A program made the position numbers and the translations under genes. From positions 496,001 through 560,000 of the forward strand of contig NZ_JBHSGI010000024.1 of the NCBI RefSeq assembly GCF_042654245.1: 64,000 nt of DNA, in the 5' to 3' direction. The notes below the pieces were generated by a model. The model saw nothing but the letters and a program-made list of their open reading frames with translations, had not been told where the DNA came from and did not search any database. The DNA is from Seohaeicola_A nanhaiensis. Lineage in GTDB: Bacteria > Pseudomonadota > Alphaproteobacteria > Rhodobacterales > Rhodobacteraceae. Below, one piece after another: positions 42,706-54,094 of this stretch (position 1 is the stretch's first letter; every line of letters begins with the position of its first letter).

Positions 42706-43437
42706 ATGTCGATCTGGAGATACGCCAACCCGAAGCTGTTCCTCGAGACGTCCGAGCGCGTTCTGCCGGCGCTCTGGGCGCTGGCCTTCGGCTGTCTGGC
42801 GGTCGGGCTGGTCTGGGGCTTTTTCCTGACGCCGGATGCCGAGCGGTTCCAGTCGACGGTCAAGATTATCTATCTGCACGTGCCTTCGGCGCTGATGGCG
42901 ATCAACGCCTGGATCATGATGCTGGTCGCCTCCCTGATCTGGATCGTGCGGCGGCATCATGTCAGCGCGCTGGCCGCGCGGGCGGCGGCGCCGGTGGGGG
43001 CGGTGATGACGCTGATCGCCCTGGTCACGGGTGCGATCTGGGGGCAGCCGATGTGGGGCACCTGGTGGGCCTGGGACCCGCGGCTGACGTCCTTCCTGAT
43101 CCTGTTCCTGTTCTACCTCGGCTATATTGCGCTGTGGGAGGCGATCGACAATCCGGACACCGCCGCCGACCTGACCGGCGTGCTGTGCCTGGTCGGATCG
43201 GTCTTTGCGCTGCTGAGCCGCTATGCGGTGAACTTCTGGAACCAGGGTCTGCATCAGGGGGCGTCGCTGAGCCTGGACGAGAAGGAGAATGTGCATGACG
43301 TCTTCTACATGCCCCTGCTGGTCTGCATTGCGGGATTTGTCCTGCTGTTCATCGCGCTGGTGCTCTACCGTACCGGGACCGAAATCCGGGCGCGGCGGAT
43401 CAAGGCGCTGATGGCGCGGGAGCGGGCCGGGGCATGA
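42706..43437 (+). CDS. ccmC: Heme transport/attachment protein CcmC
   Basis: The 243-residue, six-helix protein has the tryptophan-rich heme-handling loop GTWWAWDPRLTSFLILF and flanking histidines in KIIYLHVPSAL and NQGLHQGASL. CcmC loads heme onto CcmE in the periplasm. Its stop overlaps the ccmD start. Confidence 0.95.
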   Translation: MSIWRYANPKLFLETSERVLPALWALAFGCLAVGLVWGFFLTPDAERFQSTVKIIYLHVPSALMAINAWIMMLVASLIWIVRRHHVSALAARAAAPVGAVMTLIALVTGAIWGQPMWGTWWAWDPRLTSFLILFLFYLGYIALWEAIDNPDTAADLTGVLCLVGSVFALLSRYAVNFWNQGLHQGASLSLDEKENVHDVFYMPLLVCIAGFVLLFIALVLYRTGTEIRARRIKALMARERAGA

Positions 43438-43592
43438 TGCCGGAGCTGGGGAAATACGCGGTCACCGTGCTGAGCGCCTATGGCGCGTCGCTGCTGCTGC
43501 TGGCGGTGCTGGTTGGCGCCACGCTGCGGCGGGGGCGGCGGATGCGAGCCGAGATGGCGAAGACCGAGGAAAGGCTGGCGCGCGATGGCTAG
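43434..43592 (+). CDS. ccmD: Heme exporter protein CcmD
   Basis: This 52-residue protein has a single membrane helix (YAVTVLSAYGASLLLLAVLVG) and a basic cytoplasmic tail (RRGRRMRAEMAKTEERLARDG), the CcmD pattern. It helps release holo-CcmE from CcmABC. Two adjacent ATGs (43434 and 43437) can start it. It overlaps ccmC at one end and ccmG by 8 nt at the other (ATGGCTAG). Confidence 0.88.
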   Translation: MMPELGKYAVTVLSAYGASLLLLAVLVGATLRRGRRMRAEMAKTEERLARDG

Positions 43593-44124
43593 GATCTCTC
43601 CGCTGATGATCGCGCCGCCGCTGATCTTTCTGGCCTTCGTGGCGATTGCGGCATTCGGCATGTTCCGGCCCGACAAGGATACGCTGCCGTCGATGTTCAT
43701 CGGCCAGCCGGCCCCGGCGGTGCCGGGCGAGAGCCTGCCGGGCTATCCCGGCCTGACCGCCGCCGATCTGGCGGCGGGCGAGGTGACGGTGGTGAACTTC
43801 TGGGCCAGCTGGTGCCCGCCCTGCCGGGCCGAGCATCCCTATCTGCTGGAGCTGCAGAAGCGGGGCGTGCGGCTGGTGGGCGTGAACTTCAAGGATCAGG
43901 AAGGCGACGCGCTGAAGTATCTCGGCGACGAGGGCAATCCCTTCCTGGCCATCGGGTTTGATCCCAAGGGGCGCAGCGCGATCGACTGGGGGGTGACCGC
44001 GCCGCCCGAGACCTTCATCCTGGGCGGCGACGGCACGGTGCTGTATCGCTATGTCGGGCCGCTGGTGGGCAGCCAGAAGGACCAGCAGTTCGAGCCGGCG
44101 CTGGCGCAGGCGCTGGGGCGGTAG
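43585..44124 (+). CDS. ccmG: Periplasmic thiol-disulfide reductase CcmG/DsbE
   Basis: The 179-residue thioredoxin-fold protein has a membrane anchor (about 7-26) and the active site WCPPC (76-80). The CcmG-specific insert LVGVNFKDQEGDALKYLGDEGNPF and the cis-Pro region GVTAPPETFILGGDG follow. It keeps apocytochrome c cysteines reduced for heme attachment. It is the last ccm gene here; ccmE, ccmF and ccmH must lie elsewhere. Confidence 0.95.
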   Translation: MARISPLMIAPPLIFLAFVAIAAFGMFRPDKDTLPSMFIGQPAPAVPGESLPGYPGLTAADLAAGEVTVVNFWASWCPPCRAEHPYLLELQKRGVRLVGVNFKDQEGDALKYLGDEGNPFLAIGFDPKGRSAIDWGVTAPPETFILGGDGTVLYRYVGPLVGSQKDQQFEPALAQALGR

Positions 44125-44207
44125 AGGCGCTTCTTCGGGCCTGGCGGTATCGCGCTGCCTTTTGGGGCGTTTCTGTGCTAGGGTGGGGAAACTCGAAGGG
44201 ATAGCCA

Positions 44208-44840
44208 TTGGCAGAGTCCAGCCTGCGCACCGAACGTATTCCGAAAAAATTTGCCGCTACGGATGTTCTGAAGACGTTCGGCTGGCCAAAGTCCAGCCAC
44301 CAGAAAATCGTGGCGATGCGGTACAATGCGAAATTCCGCAAGGTGGCGCCGACAGCCGATACGGTTCTGACCGAGCCGGCAGACTTCAGCTTTCCCCGTT
44401 TGAATCCGAAAGAATACAAGGAGTTGAAGGACAGGCTGGACAACCGGCAATTCGTTCATGCGGAACTGGTCAAGTTTCGCGAGGCGCTGGAGGCGCAATA
44501 CAAGAAGAAGGAAACGAACCGGAAGGCGATTGAGACAGCGCTGGAGCAATATGGAAAGCACGTCGCCAATGGGAATGTGCTGGCTGAACGGTGCGCAAAG
44601 GATCTGAAGGCCTGTGGGGTTCAGGGATCGGCGCTGGACTTTTCGATGCGCCGGGCGGATGCCTGGCAGAAGGAATACGAGGCGCGCAAGAAGAAGTTTG
44701 CCAACGACGAAATCGATGACGAGGAACGCGCCTGGTTCAAGAAGACGGTCAAGGAAAACAAGGCGGCCGAGGCAGAGACCTTGAAGGAAATCCTGATTCA
44801 GATCGTTCTGATCGTGAAGGCCGCGTCGGTCATGCCGTGA
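44208..44840 (+). CDS. Unknown coiled-coil protein (TTG start)
   Basis: I do not recognise this 210-residue protein. It is hydrophilic, Lys/Glu-rich and mostly helical, with a coiled-coil-like stretch (about 75-120) and two Cys in ERCAKDLKACG. There is no signal peptide or membrane helix. The start is TTG 44208 with AAGGG 7 nt upstream; the nearest ATG is about 37 codons inside. Codon use (more AAA, GAA, AAT) is looser than in neighbouring genes. It lies between the conserved ccm and acnA genes and shares a terminator with acnA. Confidence 0.72.
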   Translation: MAESSLRTERIPKKFAATDVLKTFGWPKSSHQKIVAMRYNAKFRKVAPTADTVLTEPADFSFPRLNPKEYKELKDRLDNRQFVHAELVKFREALEAQYKKKETNRKAIETALEQYGKHVANGNVLAERCAKDLKACGVQGSALDFSMRRADAWQKEYEARKKKFANDEIDDEERAWFKKTVKENKAAEAETLKEILIQIVLIVKAASVMP

Positions 44841-44869
44841 CGACTGGACATCGGCGGTTCTGAAACGCA

Positions 44870-44896
44870 AAAGCCCCGGCGCATGGCCGGGGCTTT
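44870..44896. terminator. Bidirectional terminator between the unknown gene and acnA
   Basis: AAAGCCCCGGC (44870-44880), loop GCATG, GCCGGGGCTTT (44886-44896). It is an 11-bp stem with A/T ends suited to stop transcription from both directions. Confidence 0.85.
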
Positions 44897-44915
44897 GTGG
44901 TTTTCTGCGGGTCGA

Positions 44916-47603
<2,688 letters not shown>

Positions 47604-47703
47604 GCGTGGCCTCCCTTAATGCTGAAACAGGGGAATTCGCTGGGGGCCTTCTGCATCAGGCAGGCCCTGCGTTCAATAGCTATCCGGCGGGGTGCGGCGT
47701 TTT

Positions 47704-47725
47704 TTGTATACCATTGCACACAATG
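47704..47725. promoter_or_regulatory. Palindromic cluster upstream of acnA
   Basis: TTGTATACCA (47704-47713), a GntR-like half-palindrome, overlaps CATTG-CACA-CAATG (47712-47725), a perfect inverted repeat. The cluster is about 100-120 nt upstream of acnA and 120 nt upstream of DUF1223. A perfect palindrome GGTTTC-AA-GAAACC also lies at 47761-47774. Confidence 0.4.
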
Positions 47726-47840
47726 TGACCGTAGGGCGACTGCGGCGCCCCTGTGGATGCGGTTTCAAGAAACCTTGATTGGTCATTACAATCCCGGATG
47801 ACTAGAGCTTATCCTTACTTCTACATCAAGGAAACCGCCG

Positions 47841-48539
47841 ATGACGCCGCCCCGTGCCCTGTTCGCCGCCGCTTTTGCCGTGCTGGCGCACCCTGTGATG
47901 GCCGGCGATTCGCAGGTGGTGGTCGAGCTGTTCACCTCGCAGGGGTGTTCGTCCTGCCCGCCGGCCGATGCGGTGTTCCGCGATCTGGCCCAGCGGGAGG
48001 ACGTGATCGCGCTGGCGCTGCATGTGGACTATTGGGACTATATCGGATGGGAGGACGCCTTTGCCGATCCGGAGTATGCCGTGCGCCAGCGCGCCTATGC
48101 GGCGGCGGCGGGACGGCGGATGATCTACACGCCGCAGATGATCGTGCAGGGGCGTGAGGATCTCGTGGGCGTCAAGACCATGGAGCTGGCCGAGCTGATC
48201 CTGAAGTATCGCGAAAGCGACCCCACTGTGGGGATCGACGTCGCGCGCAGCGGCGGCAAGGTGGTGGTTCAGCTGTCGCCGCTGGCCCAGCTGAGCGGGC
48301 CCTACGATGTGCAGCTGGTGCGGTATGATCCGCTGCGGTCCTCGCATATCACCCGGGGCGAGAATGCCGGGCATGATTTCGATTACGCCAATGTCGTGAC
48401 CGACTGGGAGGTGATCGGCCGTTGGGACGGCAAGGCGCCCGCGACGCTGCACGCGCCGCTGCGGGGTGATGCACCGGCGGTGGTGCTGGTGCAGCAGGCC
48501 GGCGCCGGACCGATTGCCGGAGCGGCGCGCCTGGACTGA
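47841..48539 (+). CDS. DUF1223 secreted thioredoxin-like protein
   Basis: The 232-residue protein has a signal peptide (LFAAAFAVLAHPVMAG) followed by VVVELFTSQGCSSCPPADAVF, a CxxC motif in thioredoxin-like context. The signature HVDYWDYIGWEDAFADP and YTPQMIVQG then define DUF1223. The family is periplasmic with unproven, probably redox, function, and in this group is often found next to acnA. AAGGAAA precedes the ATG. Confidence 0.9.
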   Translation: MTPPRALFAAAFAVLAHPVMAGDSQVVVELFTSQGCSSCPPADAVFRDLAQREDVIALALHVDYWDYIGWEDAFADPEYAVRQRAYAAAAGRRMIYTPQMIVQGREDLVGVKTMELAELILKYRESDPTVGIDVARSGGKVVVQLSPLAQLSGPYDVQLVRYDPLRSSHITRGENAGHDFDYANVVTDWEVIGRWDGKAPATLHAPLRGDAPAVVLVQQAGAGPIAGAARLD

Positions 48540-48558
48540 GGCTGGCCTGCGGACCGTC

Positions 48559-49494
48559 CTATTCGGGCGGATCCGCGGAGGTGCCGGGCTGGAGGCCAAG
48601 GTGCATCCAGGGTTTCCAGCGGCGGTGAATCCAGAACCACTGATCCATGTGCCGGCGCACCAGCGCCTCCAGATCGTCGTGTACGGCCTGCGTCATCGTT
48701 TCGGGGTCGGAATGCGCAATGGGGGCGTGCATCTCGATCTCGAAATCGAGGCCATTGGGCTGGCGGACGACGTAGATCGGGATCAGCAGCGCGTCGTATT
48801 TCAGGGCGAGTTCGGCAGAGACGACCGAGCTGACGGCGGGTTGGCCGAAAAAGGTGAGTTCCCTGCCGCCGTGGACGTGCAGGTCGGCGGCGATGGCGAT
48901 GATGCCGCCGTCCTTGAGGTGGCGCACCATCTCCATCATCCCGCGCCGCCCCTGTTCCCACATCGGCTCGCCGATCGCCTTGATCGCGGCGGTGTAATGT
49001 TCGTTGAACCAGGGGTTGGCCATGCGCCGGTAGAGCGCGCCCATCGGGTGTCCGCGGTGGAAGAGATTGGCGCGCAGCACGTCGTAATTGCCGAAATGGC
49101 CGGTGATGAGGATCACCGGGCGGCCCTGCGCGCGCGCCTCTTCCAGAGCGGCGAGGCCGGGGCCGGTGATTGGGGCGGCGCGGGCGCGGTCGAGGAAGGG
49201 CTGGCCGGAATAGAATTCGATCAGGGTGCGGCCCGCGTTGTCGGGCACGGCGCGCAGCAGGTGCGCGACCTCGTGCGCCGGAAGATCCGGCCGGGCGAGG
49301 GCGAGGTTGTCGCGGATGCGCTTGCGCAGGCCGGCGAGGGGGGCGACGATGCGCGAGACGATCCAGCCCATCGCCGGGACGCGCCAGCGATAGGGCAGCA
49401 GCAGGGCCGCGCCAATCATGCCGCGCAGGCCGATATTGGCCAGGAAATAGCCGGCGCGGGCGCGGCGCGAGAGCGTGGAAGGATCGGCGGGCAA
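48559..49494 (-). CDS. Lysophospholipid/lipid A acyltransferase (LpxL/HtrB family)
   Basis: The 311-residue protein has an N-terminal hydrophobic segment (about 20-45), the catalytic HX4D motif in LITGHFGNYDVLRANL, and downstream blocks LYRRMANPWFNEHY and IAADLHVHGGRELTFFG. It should transfer a secondary acyl chain onto the lipid A precursor at the inner membrane. The start is TTG 49494, the only in-frame candidate giving a full N terminus, so the exact start is uncertain. Confidence 0.86.
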   Translation of the reverse strand: MPADPSTLSRRARAGYFLANIGLRGMIGAALLLPYRWRVPAMGWIVSRIVAPLAGLRKRIRDNLALARPDLPAHEVAHLLRAVPDNAGRTLIEFYSGQPFLDRARAAPITGPGLAALEEARAQGRPVILITGHFGNYDVLRANLFHRGHPMGALYRRMANPWFNEHYTAAIKAIGEPMWEQGRRGMMEMVRHLKDGGIIAIAADLHVHGGRELTFFGQPAVSSVVSAELALKYDALLIPIYVVRQPNGLDFEIEMHAPIAHSDPETMTQAVHDDLEALVRRHMDQWFWIHRRWKPWMHLGLQPGTSADPPE

Positions 49495-49592
49495 GGTCTG
49501 TCGGCCCCATCAGAATTGCGGTGCCAGACATATAGGCCTGTGCACGCGATCTCAAGCGCGGGGGGGCGGTGTCGTGACGTCGGGTGCGGGCG

Positions 49593-50765
49593 CTATTCCT
49601 CTTCCTCGAAGCGTTCGTCTGGGTTGAGCAGCTCGATCTCGCCCTCGTCGGCCATCTTGCGGATGACGCCGACCACGGCGTTCATCGCGGCCTCGGCGTC
49701 CTTGGGGCGGACCTTGCCCTTGCCCTCGATCTCTTCGCGCAGATTGTCGGCCATGCGCGAGGACATGTTGGAGAGCAGGAAATCGACCACGCCCGAGGTC
49801 TGGTCGTCGGTGGAGCCGGCCATGGCCAGAACCAGCGTATCGGCGTCGACGGCGCGCACCACCGCGGGAACATCGCGCGGCCCGACGCGAATGGAGACAT
49901 GGGCGAAGGTGAAGATCTCCTTGCGCACCTCGCCGGCGAATTCGGCGTCCGTTTCATCGAGCGACGTCAGCACGTCGTCGCGGGTGCGCGCGGCGGACTG
50001 GTTCAGGATCGCGCCGACCCGCACGCCCGGTGCGGACTTGAAGGCGCGGGGTGGGATGTCGTCGAGCTGCGCCGCGAGGGAGAGGCCGATACGATCCACC
50101 GCCTCGGGCGTGACGGAGGCGGTGAGGGACATCGCATAGGTGACCCGCCGGGCCAGGGGACCGGGCAGTTTTGCCAGTGCCTGGGCGGCCTTGGCGGTGT
50201 CGAGCTTGGAAAGCAGGACGGCCGCCACCTCGGTGCTTTCCGCCTCGAAGAAGGGAAGCAGCGTGTCGACGTCGAGATCGCGCAGGCGGGCCCAGGGATC
50301 GCCGAGTTGGCGCACGCCGGCCTCTTTGCGCAGGCGCGCGGCGGTCTGCGGGCTGATCTTGCCATCAAGTGCGTCGAGCGCGCCGGCGAGACCCTTGGGG
50401 AAGGAGAGGCCGACGCTTTCCAGCGCATCGGCGAATTCGGCAACGACAGCCTCAAGCGTCACCCGGTCGATCAGGCCCATGCGGCCCATCTGCTGGGTCA
50501 GGCTGGCCTGAAGATCGTCGGGCAGGTCTTCCAGCGGGATGTCGGCGCCTTCGTTCAGCAGCAGGCGCACGATGATCGCCGCCTTGGCGCGCATGTCGAG
50601 CGGGCGGGGCACCTTGACCCCGCCCTTGTCGGGCGAAGACATACCCTGCGCCGCGGCGGCCCCGGGCATCTCGGCCATGGGGCGCGCCATCGGCAGCGCG
50701 CTTCCCGGCAAATTCATGCGCAAAGCCGGCATCGCCGGCAGGTTCGCCATCGCGTCGTCGTTCAT
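49593..50765 (-). CDS. fliG: Flagellar motor switch protein FliG (orphan)
   Basis: The 390-residue protein aligns in architecture with FliG. A middle domain reads STEVAAVLLSKLDTAKAAQALAKLPGPLARRV. The C-terminal torque domain includes FAGEVRKEIFTFAHVSIRVGPRDVPAVVRAVDADTLVLAMAG, FLLSNMSSRMADNLREE and VRPKDAEAAMNAVVGVIRKM. The N terminus has a Met/Pro/Ala-rich extension (about 1-50). The charged C-terminal helix is partly altered (DLxR region reads VSIRV). No other flagellar gene is nearby. It is either the strain's only FliG encoded apart or a divergent paralogue. Confidence 0.82.
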   Translation of the reverse strand: MNDDAMANLPAMPALRMNLPGSALPMARPMAEMPGAAAAQGMSSPDKGGVKVPRPLDMRAKAAIIVRLLLNEGADIPLEDLPDDLQASLTQQMGRMGLIDRVTLEAVVAEFADALESVGLSFPKGLAGALDALDGKISPQTAARLRKEAGVRQLGDPWARLRDLDVDTLLPFFEAESTEVAAVLLSKLDTAKAAQALAKLPGPLARRVTYAMSLTASVTPEAVDRIGLSLAAQLDDIPPRAFKSAPGVRVGAILNQSAARTRDDVLTSLDETDAEFAGEVRKEIFTFAHVSIRVGPRDVPAVVRAVDADTLVLAMAGSTDDQTSGVVDFLLSNMSSRMADNLREEIEGKGKVRPKDAEAAMNAVVGVIRKMADEGEIELLNPDERFEEEE

Positions 50766-50786
50766 TCCACGCCCGATTCAGCCCTT

Positions 50787-50815
50787 GTGCCCCCTGTCCC
50801 GGGGGATGGGGGCAC
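50787..50815 (-). terminator. Hairpin between the TPR gene and fliG
   Basis: GTGCCCCC (50787-50794) pairs with GGGGGCAC (50808-50815), and the loop itself can fold (CCC/GGG). It lies between the end of the TPR gene and the start of fliG on the minus strand, so it may terminate or attenuate. There is no T-run. Confidence 0.45.
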
Positions 50816-50851
50816 TCTAGGGCGGCAGGCGTAAAGAAACGTTGAAACGGA

Positions 50852-51394
50852 TCAGTAGCTGTAGGTTGCGCCGGTGCGGATCGCCTCGCGCAGCGAGGCT
50901 TCGGCCCAGGTGCCTTCGCCGCCACGCGCCTTGATCTCGCGCCATTGGGCGATGGCGCCGTCGATCCGGCCCTGCGCGACCAGGCCCTGGCCCATGTAGG
51001 AGCGGGCGAGCAGGTTGTCGGGATTGCGCGCAAGAGCCTTGTCGTAGAAGGCCTGGGCCTGGTCGGCATGACCCATCTTGCGGTGGGTGAAACCCCAGTA
51101 GGTCAGCACGCGGTCGTCCGACTGGTCGGGCATCGCCGCCAGCACGGCCTGCGCATCGGTGTAGCGGCCGGCATAGGCCAGTTCGCGCACCGCCTCATAG
51201 AGCGTGTCCGAGCCGAGGTCCGATTTCTTGGGGTCGACGCATTTCTGCACCTTCTCGTCCCAGACCTGAACGCCGGTGCAGCTTTGCGTGGTCGCTGTCG
51301 GTTTCGGTGGTGTGGTCGAGTCGCTGCCGGCGGCCAGGGCCAGACCGGGCAGGGAGAGCGGCAGGACGAGGGCGAGGGCGGTTGCGATGCGCAT
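50852..51394 (-). CDS. Secreted TPR protein with N-terminal C-x5-WD-x5-CV motif
   Basis: The 180-residue protein has a signal peptide (LALVLPLSLPGLALAAG). A short Cys motif follows (CTGVQVWDEKVQKCV, about 39-53), then two to three TPR-like repeats (ELAYAGRYTDAQAVLAAMP, GFTHRKMGHADQAQAFYDKALARNPDN, GLVAQGRIDGAIAQWREI). It is likely periplasmic and may scaffold proteins. The Cys motif is shared with the next upstream small protein. Upstream of the gene lies GATTAACC. Confidence 0.82.
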   Translation of the reverse strand: MRIATALALVLPLSLPGLALAAGSDSTTPPKPTATTQSCTGVQVWDEKVQKCVDPKKSDLGSDTLYEAVRELAYAGRYTDAQAVLAAMPDQSDDRVLTYWGFTHRKMGHADQAQAFYDKALARNPDNLLARSYMGQGLVAQGRIDGAIAQWREIKARGGEGTWAEASLREAIRTGATYSY

Positions 51395-51495
51395 GGGTAA
51401 CTCCGTTCTGATCTACTACAGGGCACCGCGCGACCCGCCGGCGGAATGCCGGGGGCCGGGGGGCGTCCGGTTAATCGTTACACGGGATCGGCGGA

Positions 51496-51654
51496 TCAGC
51501 TGGTGATCTGCTTCACACAGGATTTGGTGGCGTCGTCCCAGGCGTGACCGGCGGCGCAGGATTGCGCCTTCTGGTCGTGGCCCAGGCATTGGGCAAGGCT
51601 GGCGACCGGGGCCAGCGCGAGGGCGAGGGTGGTCAAGGCAATCCTGAACGTCAT
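51496..51654 (-). CDS. 52-residue secreted protein with C-x5-WD-x5-CV motif
   Basis: A signal peptide (MTFRIALTTLALALAPVASLAQ) leaves about 30 mature residues containing CAAGHAWDDATKSCV. The spacing matches the motif in the adjacent TPR protein exactly and resembles the core of small disulfide-bonded, chitin-binding-like modules. GGAGG precedes ATG 51654. No function is known. It is encoded just downstream of purB on the same strand, separated by hairpins. Confidence 0.72.
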   Translation of the reverse strand: MTFRIALTTLALALAPVASLAQCLGHDQKAQSCAAGHAWDDATKSCVKQITS

Positions 51655-51764
51655 GATGTCAACCTCCGGTGAACCTGATGCACCGGAGGGTAACGCGGGC
51701 GGGGCGTCGCGCAAAACGATTTCCGCGGCGATCACGCCAGCGTGTGCGCCGCCGCCGTCAGGCG

Positions 51765-51809
51765 CCGGAAAACTGCAAATTTTCCGGTCGTTTTCCGTGC
51801 CGGAAAACG
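51765..51809. repeat. Double hairpin after purB, including GTTTTCC-N5-GGAAAAC copy 3
   Basis: CCGGAAAA-N7-TTTTCCGG (51765-51787) is followed by CGTTTTCC-GTGCC-GGAAAACG (51789-51809). The whole is flanked by GGCGCC on both sides, so the outer arms can also pair. It lies 16 nt past the purB stop, where it may terminate or protect the purB message. Confidence 0.75.
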
Positions 51810-51824
51810 GCGCCGGTGGCGGAG

Positions 51825-53129
<1,305 letters not shown>

Positions 53130-53215
53130 ATCGGACGGCACCTGTTGGGGTTGGACATCGGGGATGGCGGCCTCTTAGACTGCGCGGGCAGGCGCGGCAA
53201 GGCGGGAGCGGCGGG

Positions 53216-53668
53216 ATGGGACGGAATGCCTTTGCGGGGGTCGCGGAGAAGGTGCCGGAGATTGAGGCCTTTGCCGGGCGCTGGACGCTGGAGCGGGTGA
53301 TCGACGACGCAAAGGCGGGTGAACGGCTGACGGCCGAGGGAACGGCGGTCTTTGCGCAGGAGGGCGACGGGCTGGTCTATGACGAGGCTGTCGAGATGAC
53401 GCTGGGCGACGGCCGGCGGCTGAGCGGCACACGGCGGTATCTCTGGCGGCCGCGTCCCGAGGGCGGAATCGCGGTGTGCTTCGAGGACGGGCGGCTGTTC
53501 CACCGCATTGCGACCGAGGACCTGATCCAGGAGGACCGGCACGATTGCGCGCCCGACCTTTATGTCGGTGCCTATGATTTCACCGGCTGGCCGGAGTTCC
53601 GGGTGCGCTGGCAGGTGAGCGGCCCGCGCAAGGACTACCGGATGGTCACGGTCTATCGGCGGGCCTGA
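53216..53668 (+). CDS. DUF6314 family protein
   Basis: The 150-residue beta-rich protein has the pattern FAGRWTLERVIDD, GTAVFAQEGDGLVYDE, RYLWRPR, VCFEDGRLFH, HDCAPDLYVGAYDFTGWPEF and the terminal VSGPRKDYRMVTVYRR, which I associate with DUF6314. It looks like a lipocalin-like ligand-binding fold, but no ligand is known. It is divergent from purB and convergent with the DUF6455 gene. Confidence 0.8.
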   Translation: MGRNAFAGVAEKVPEIEAFAGRWTLERVIDDAKAGERLTAEGTAVFAQEGDGLVYDEAVEMTLGDGRRLSGTRRYLWRPRPEGGIAVCFEDGRLFHRIATEDLIQEDRHDCAPDLYVGAYDFTGWPEFRVRWQVSGPRKDYRMVTVYRRA

Positions 53669-53669
53669 C

Positions 53670-53927
53670 TCAGGCGACTTGCATCGCCGCGAGCGCATCG
53701 CGGTTGCGGCAGTAGGCCGGCGCGGCATCGAGATGGGTGTTGCCGCTCTGCAGCGTGGCGCAGGCCGACTTTTCGGCGCAGCCGGCGCAGCGCATGATCA
53801 TGCCGCGCAGGCGATACGATTCCTGTTCGGGATGGTGCAGCAGGCGGTCGTCGAGGGCGATGTCGAGCCGGTCGGCCATGCCGGTCACGAGATCGGCGCT
53901 TTGTGCGATGCGGGTGAGGAAGCCCAT
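53670..53927 (-). CDS. DUF6455 family small cysteine protein
   Basis: The 85-residue protein has a helical N terminus (MGFLTRIAQSADLVTGMADRL), RLRGMIMRCAGCAEKSAC and a later YC, giving four Cys that could bind a metal or Fe-S cluster. The family is uncharacterised. ATG 53927 with GGAG 6 nt upstream is preferred over ATG 53939. An Fnr-type box lies about 63 nt upstream, which suggests oxygen-responsive expression. Confidence 0.75.
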   Translation of the reverse strand: MGFLTRIAQSADLVTGMADRLDIALDDRLLHHPEQESYRLRGMIMRCAGCAEKSACATLQSGNTHLDAAPAYCRNRDALAAMQVA

Positions 53928-53983
53928 GTCAGTCTCCATATGTGCGGATGACCCCTGATCGCACGCCGCTGCCTTCAAGAACC

Positions 53984-53997
53984 ATGATCTGGATCAA
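53984..53997. promoter_or_regulatory. Fnr/Crp-class box between DUF6455 and bioY
   Basis: ATGAT-CTGG-ATCAA matches the Fnr consensus at nine of ten positions. It is the exact reverse complement of the 14-mer at 16856-16869. It sits 57 nt upstream of the DUF6455 start and 97 nt upstream of bioY. Confidence 0.55.
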
Positions 53998-54094
53998 GGG
54001 TATACCAATGCTGCATCTGCAAATCGCCGCTTGCGGCACCGGGCGGGCTGGGGCATCAATCGGACAACCCTAGGGACGATGAGGAGACCGGGAC

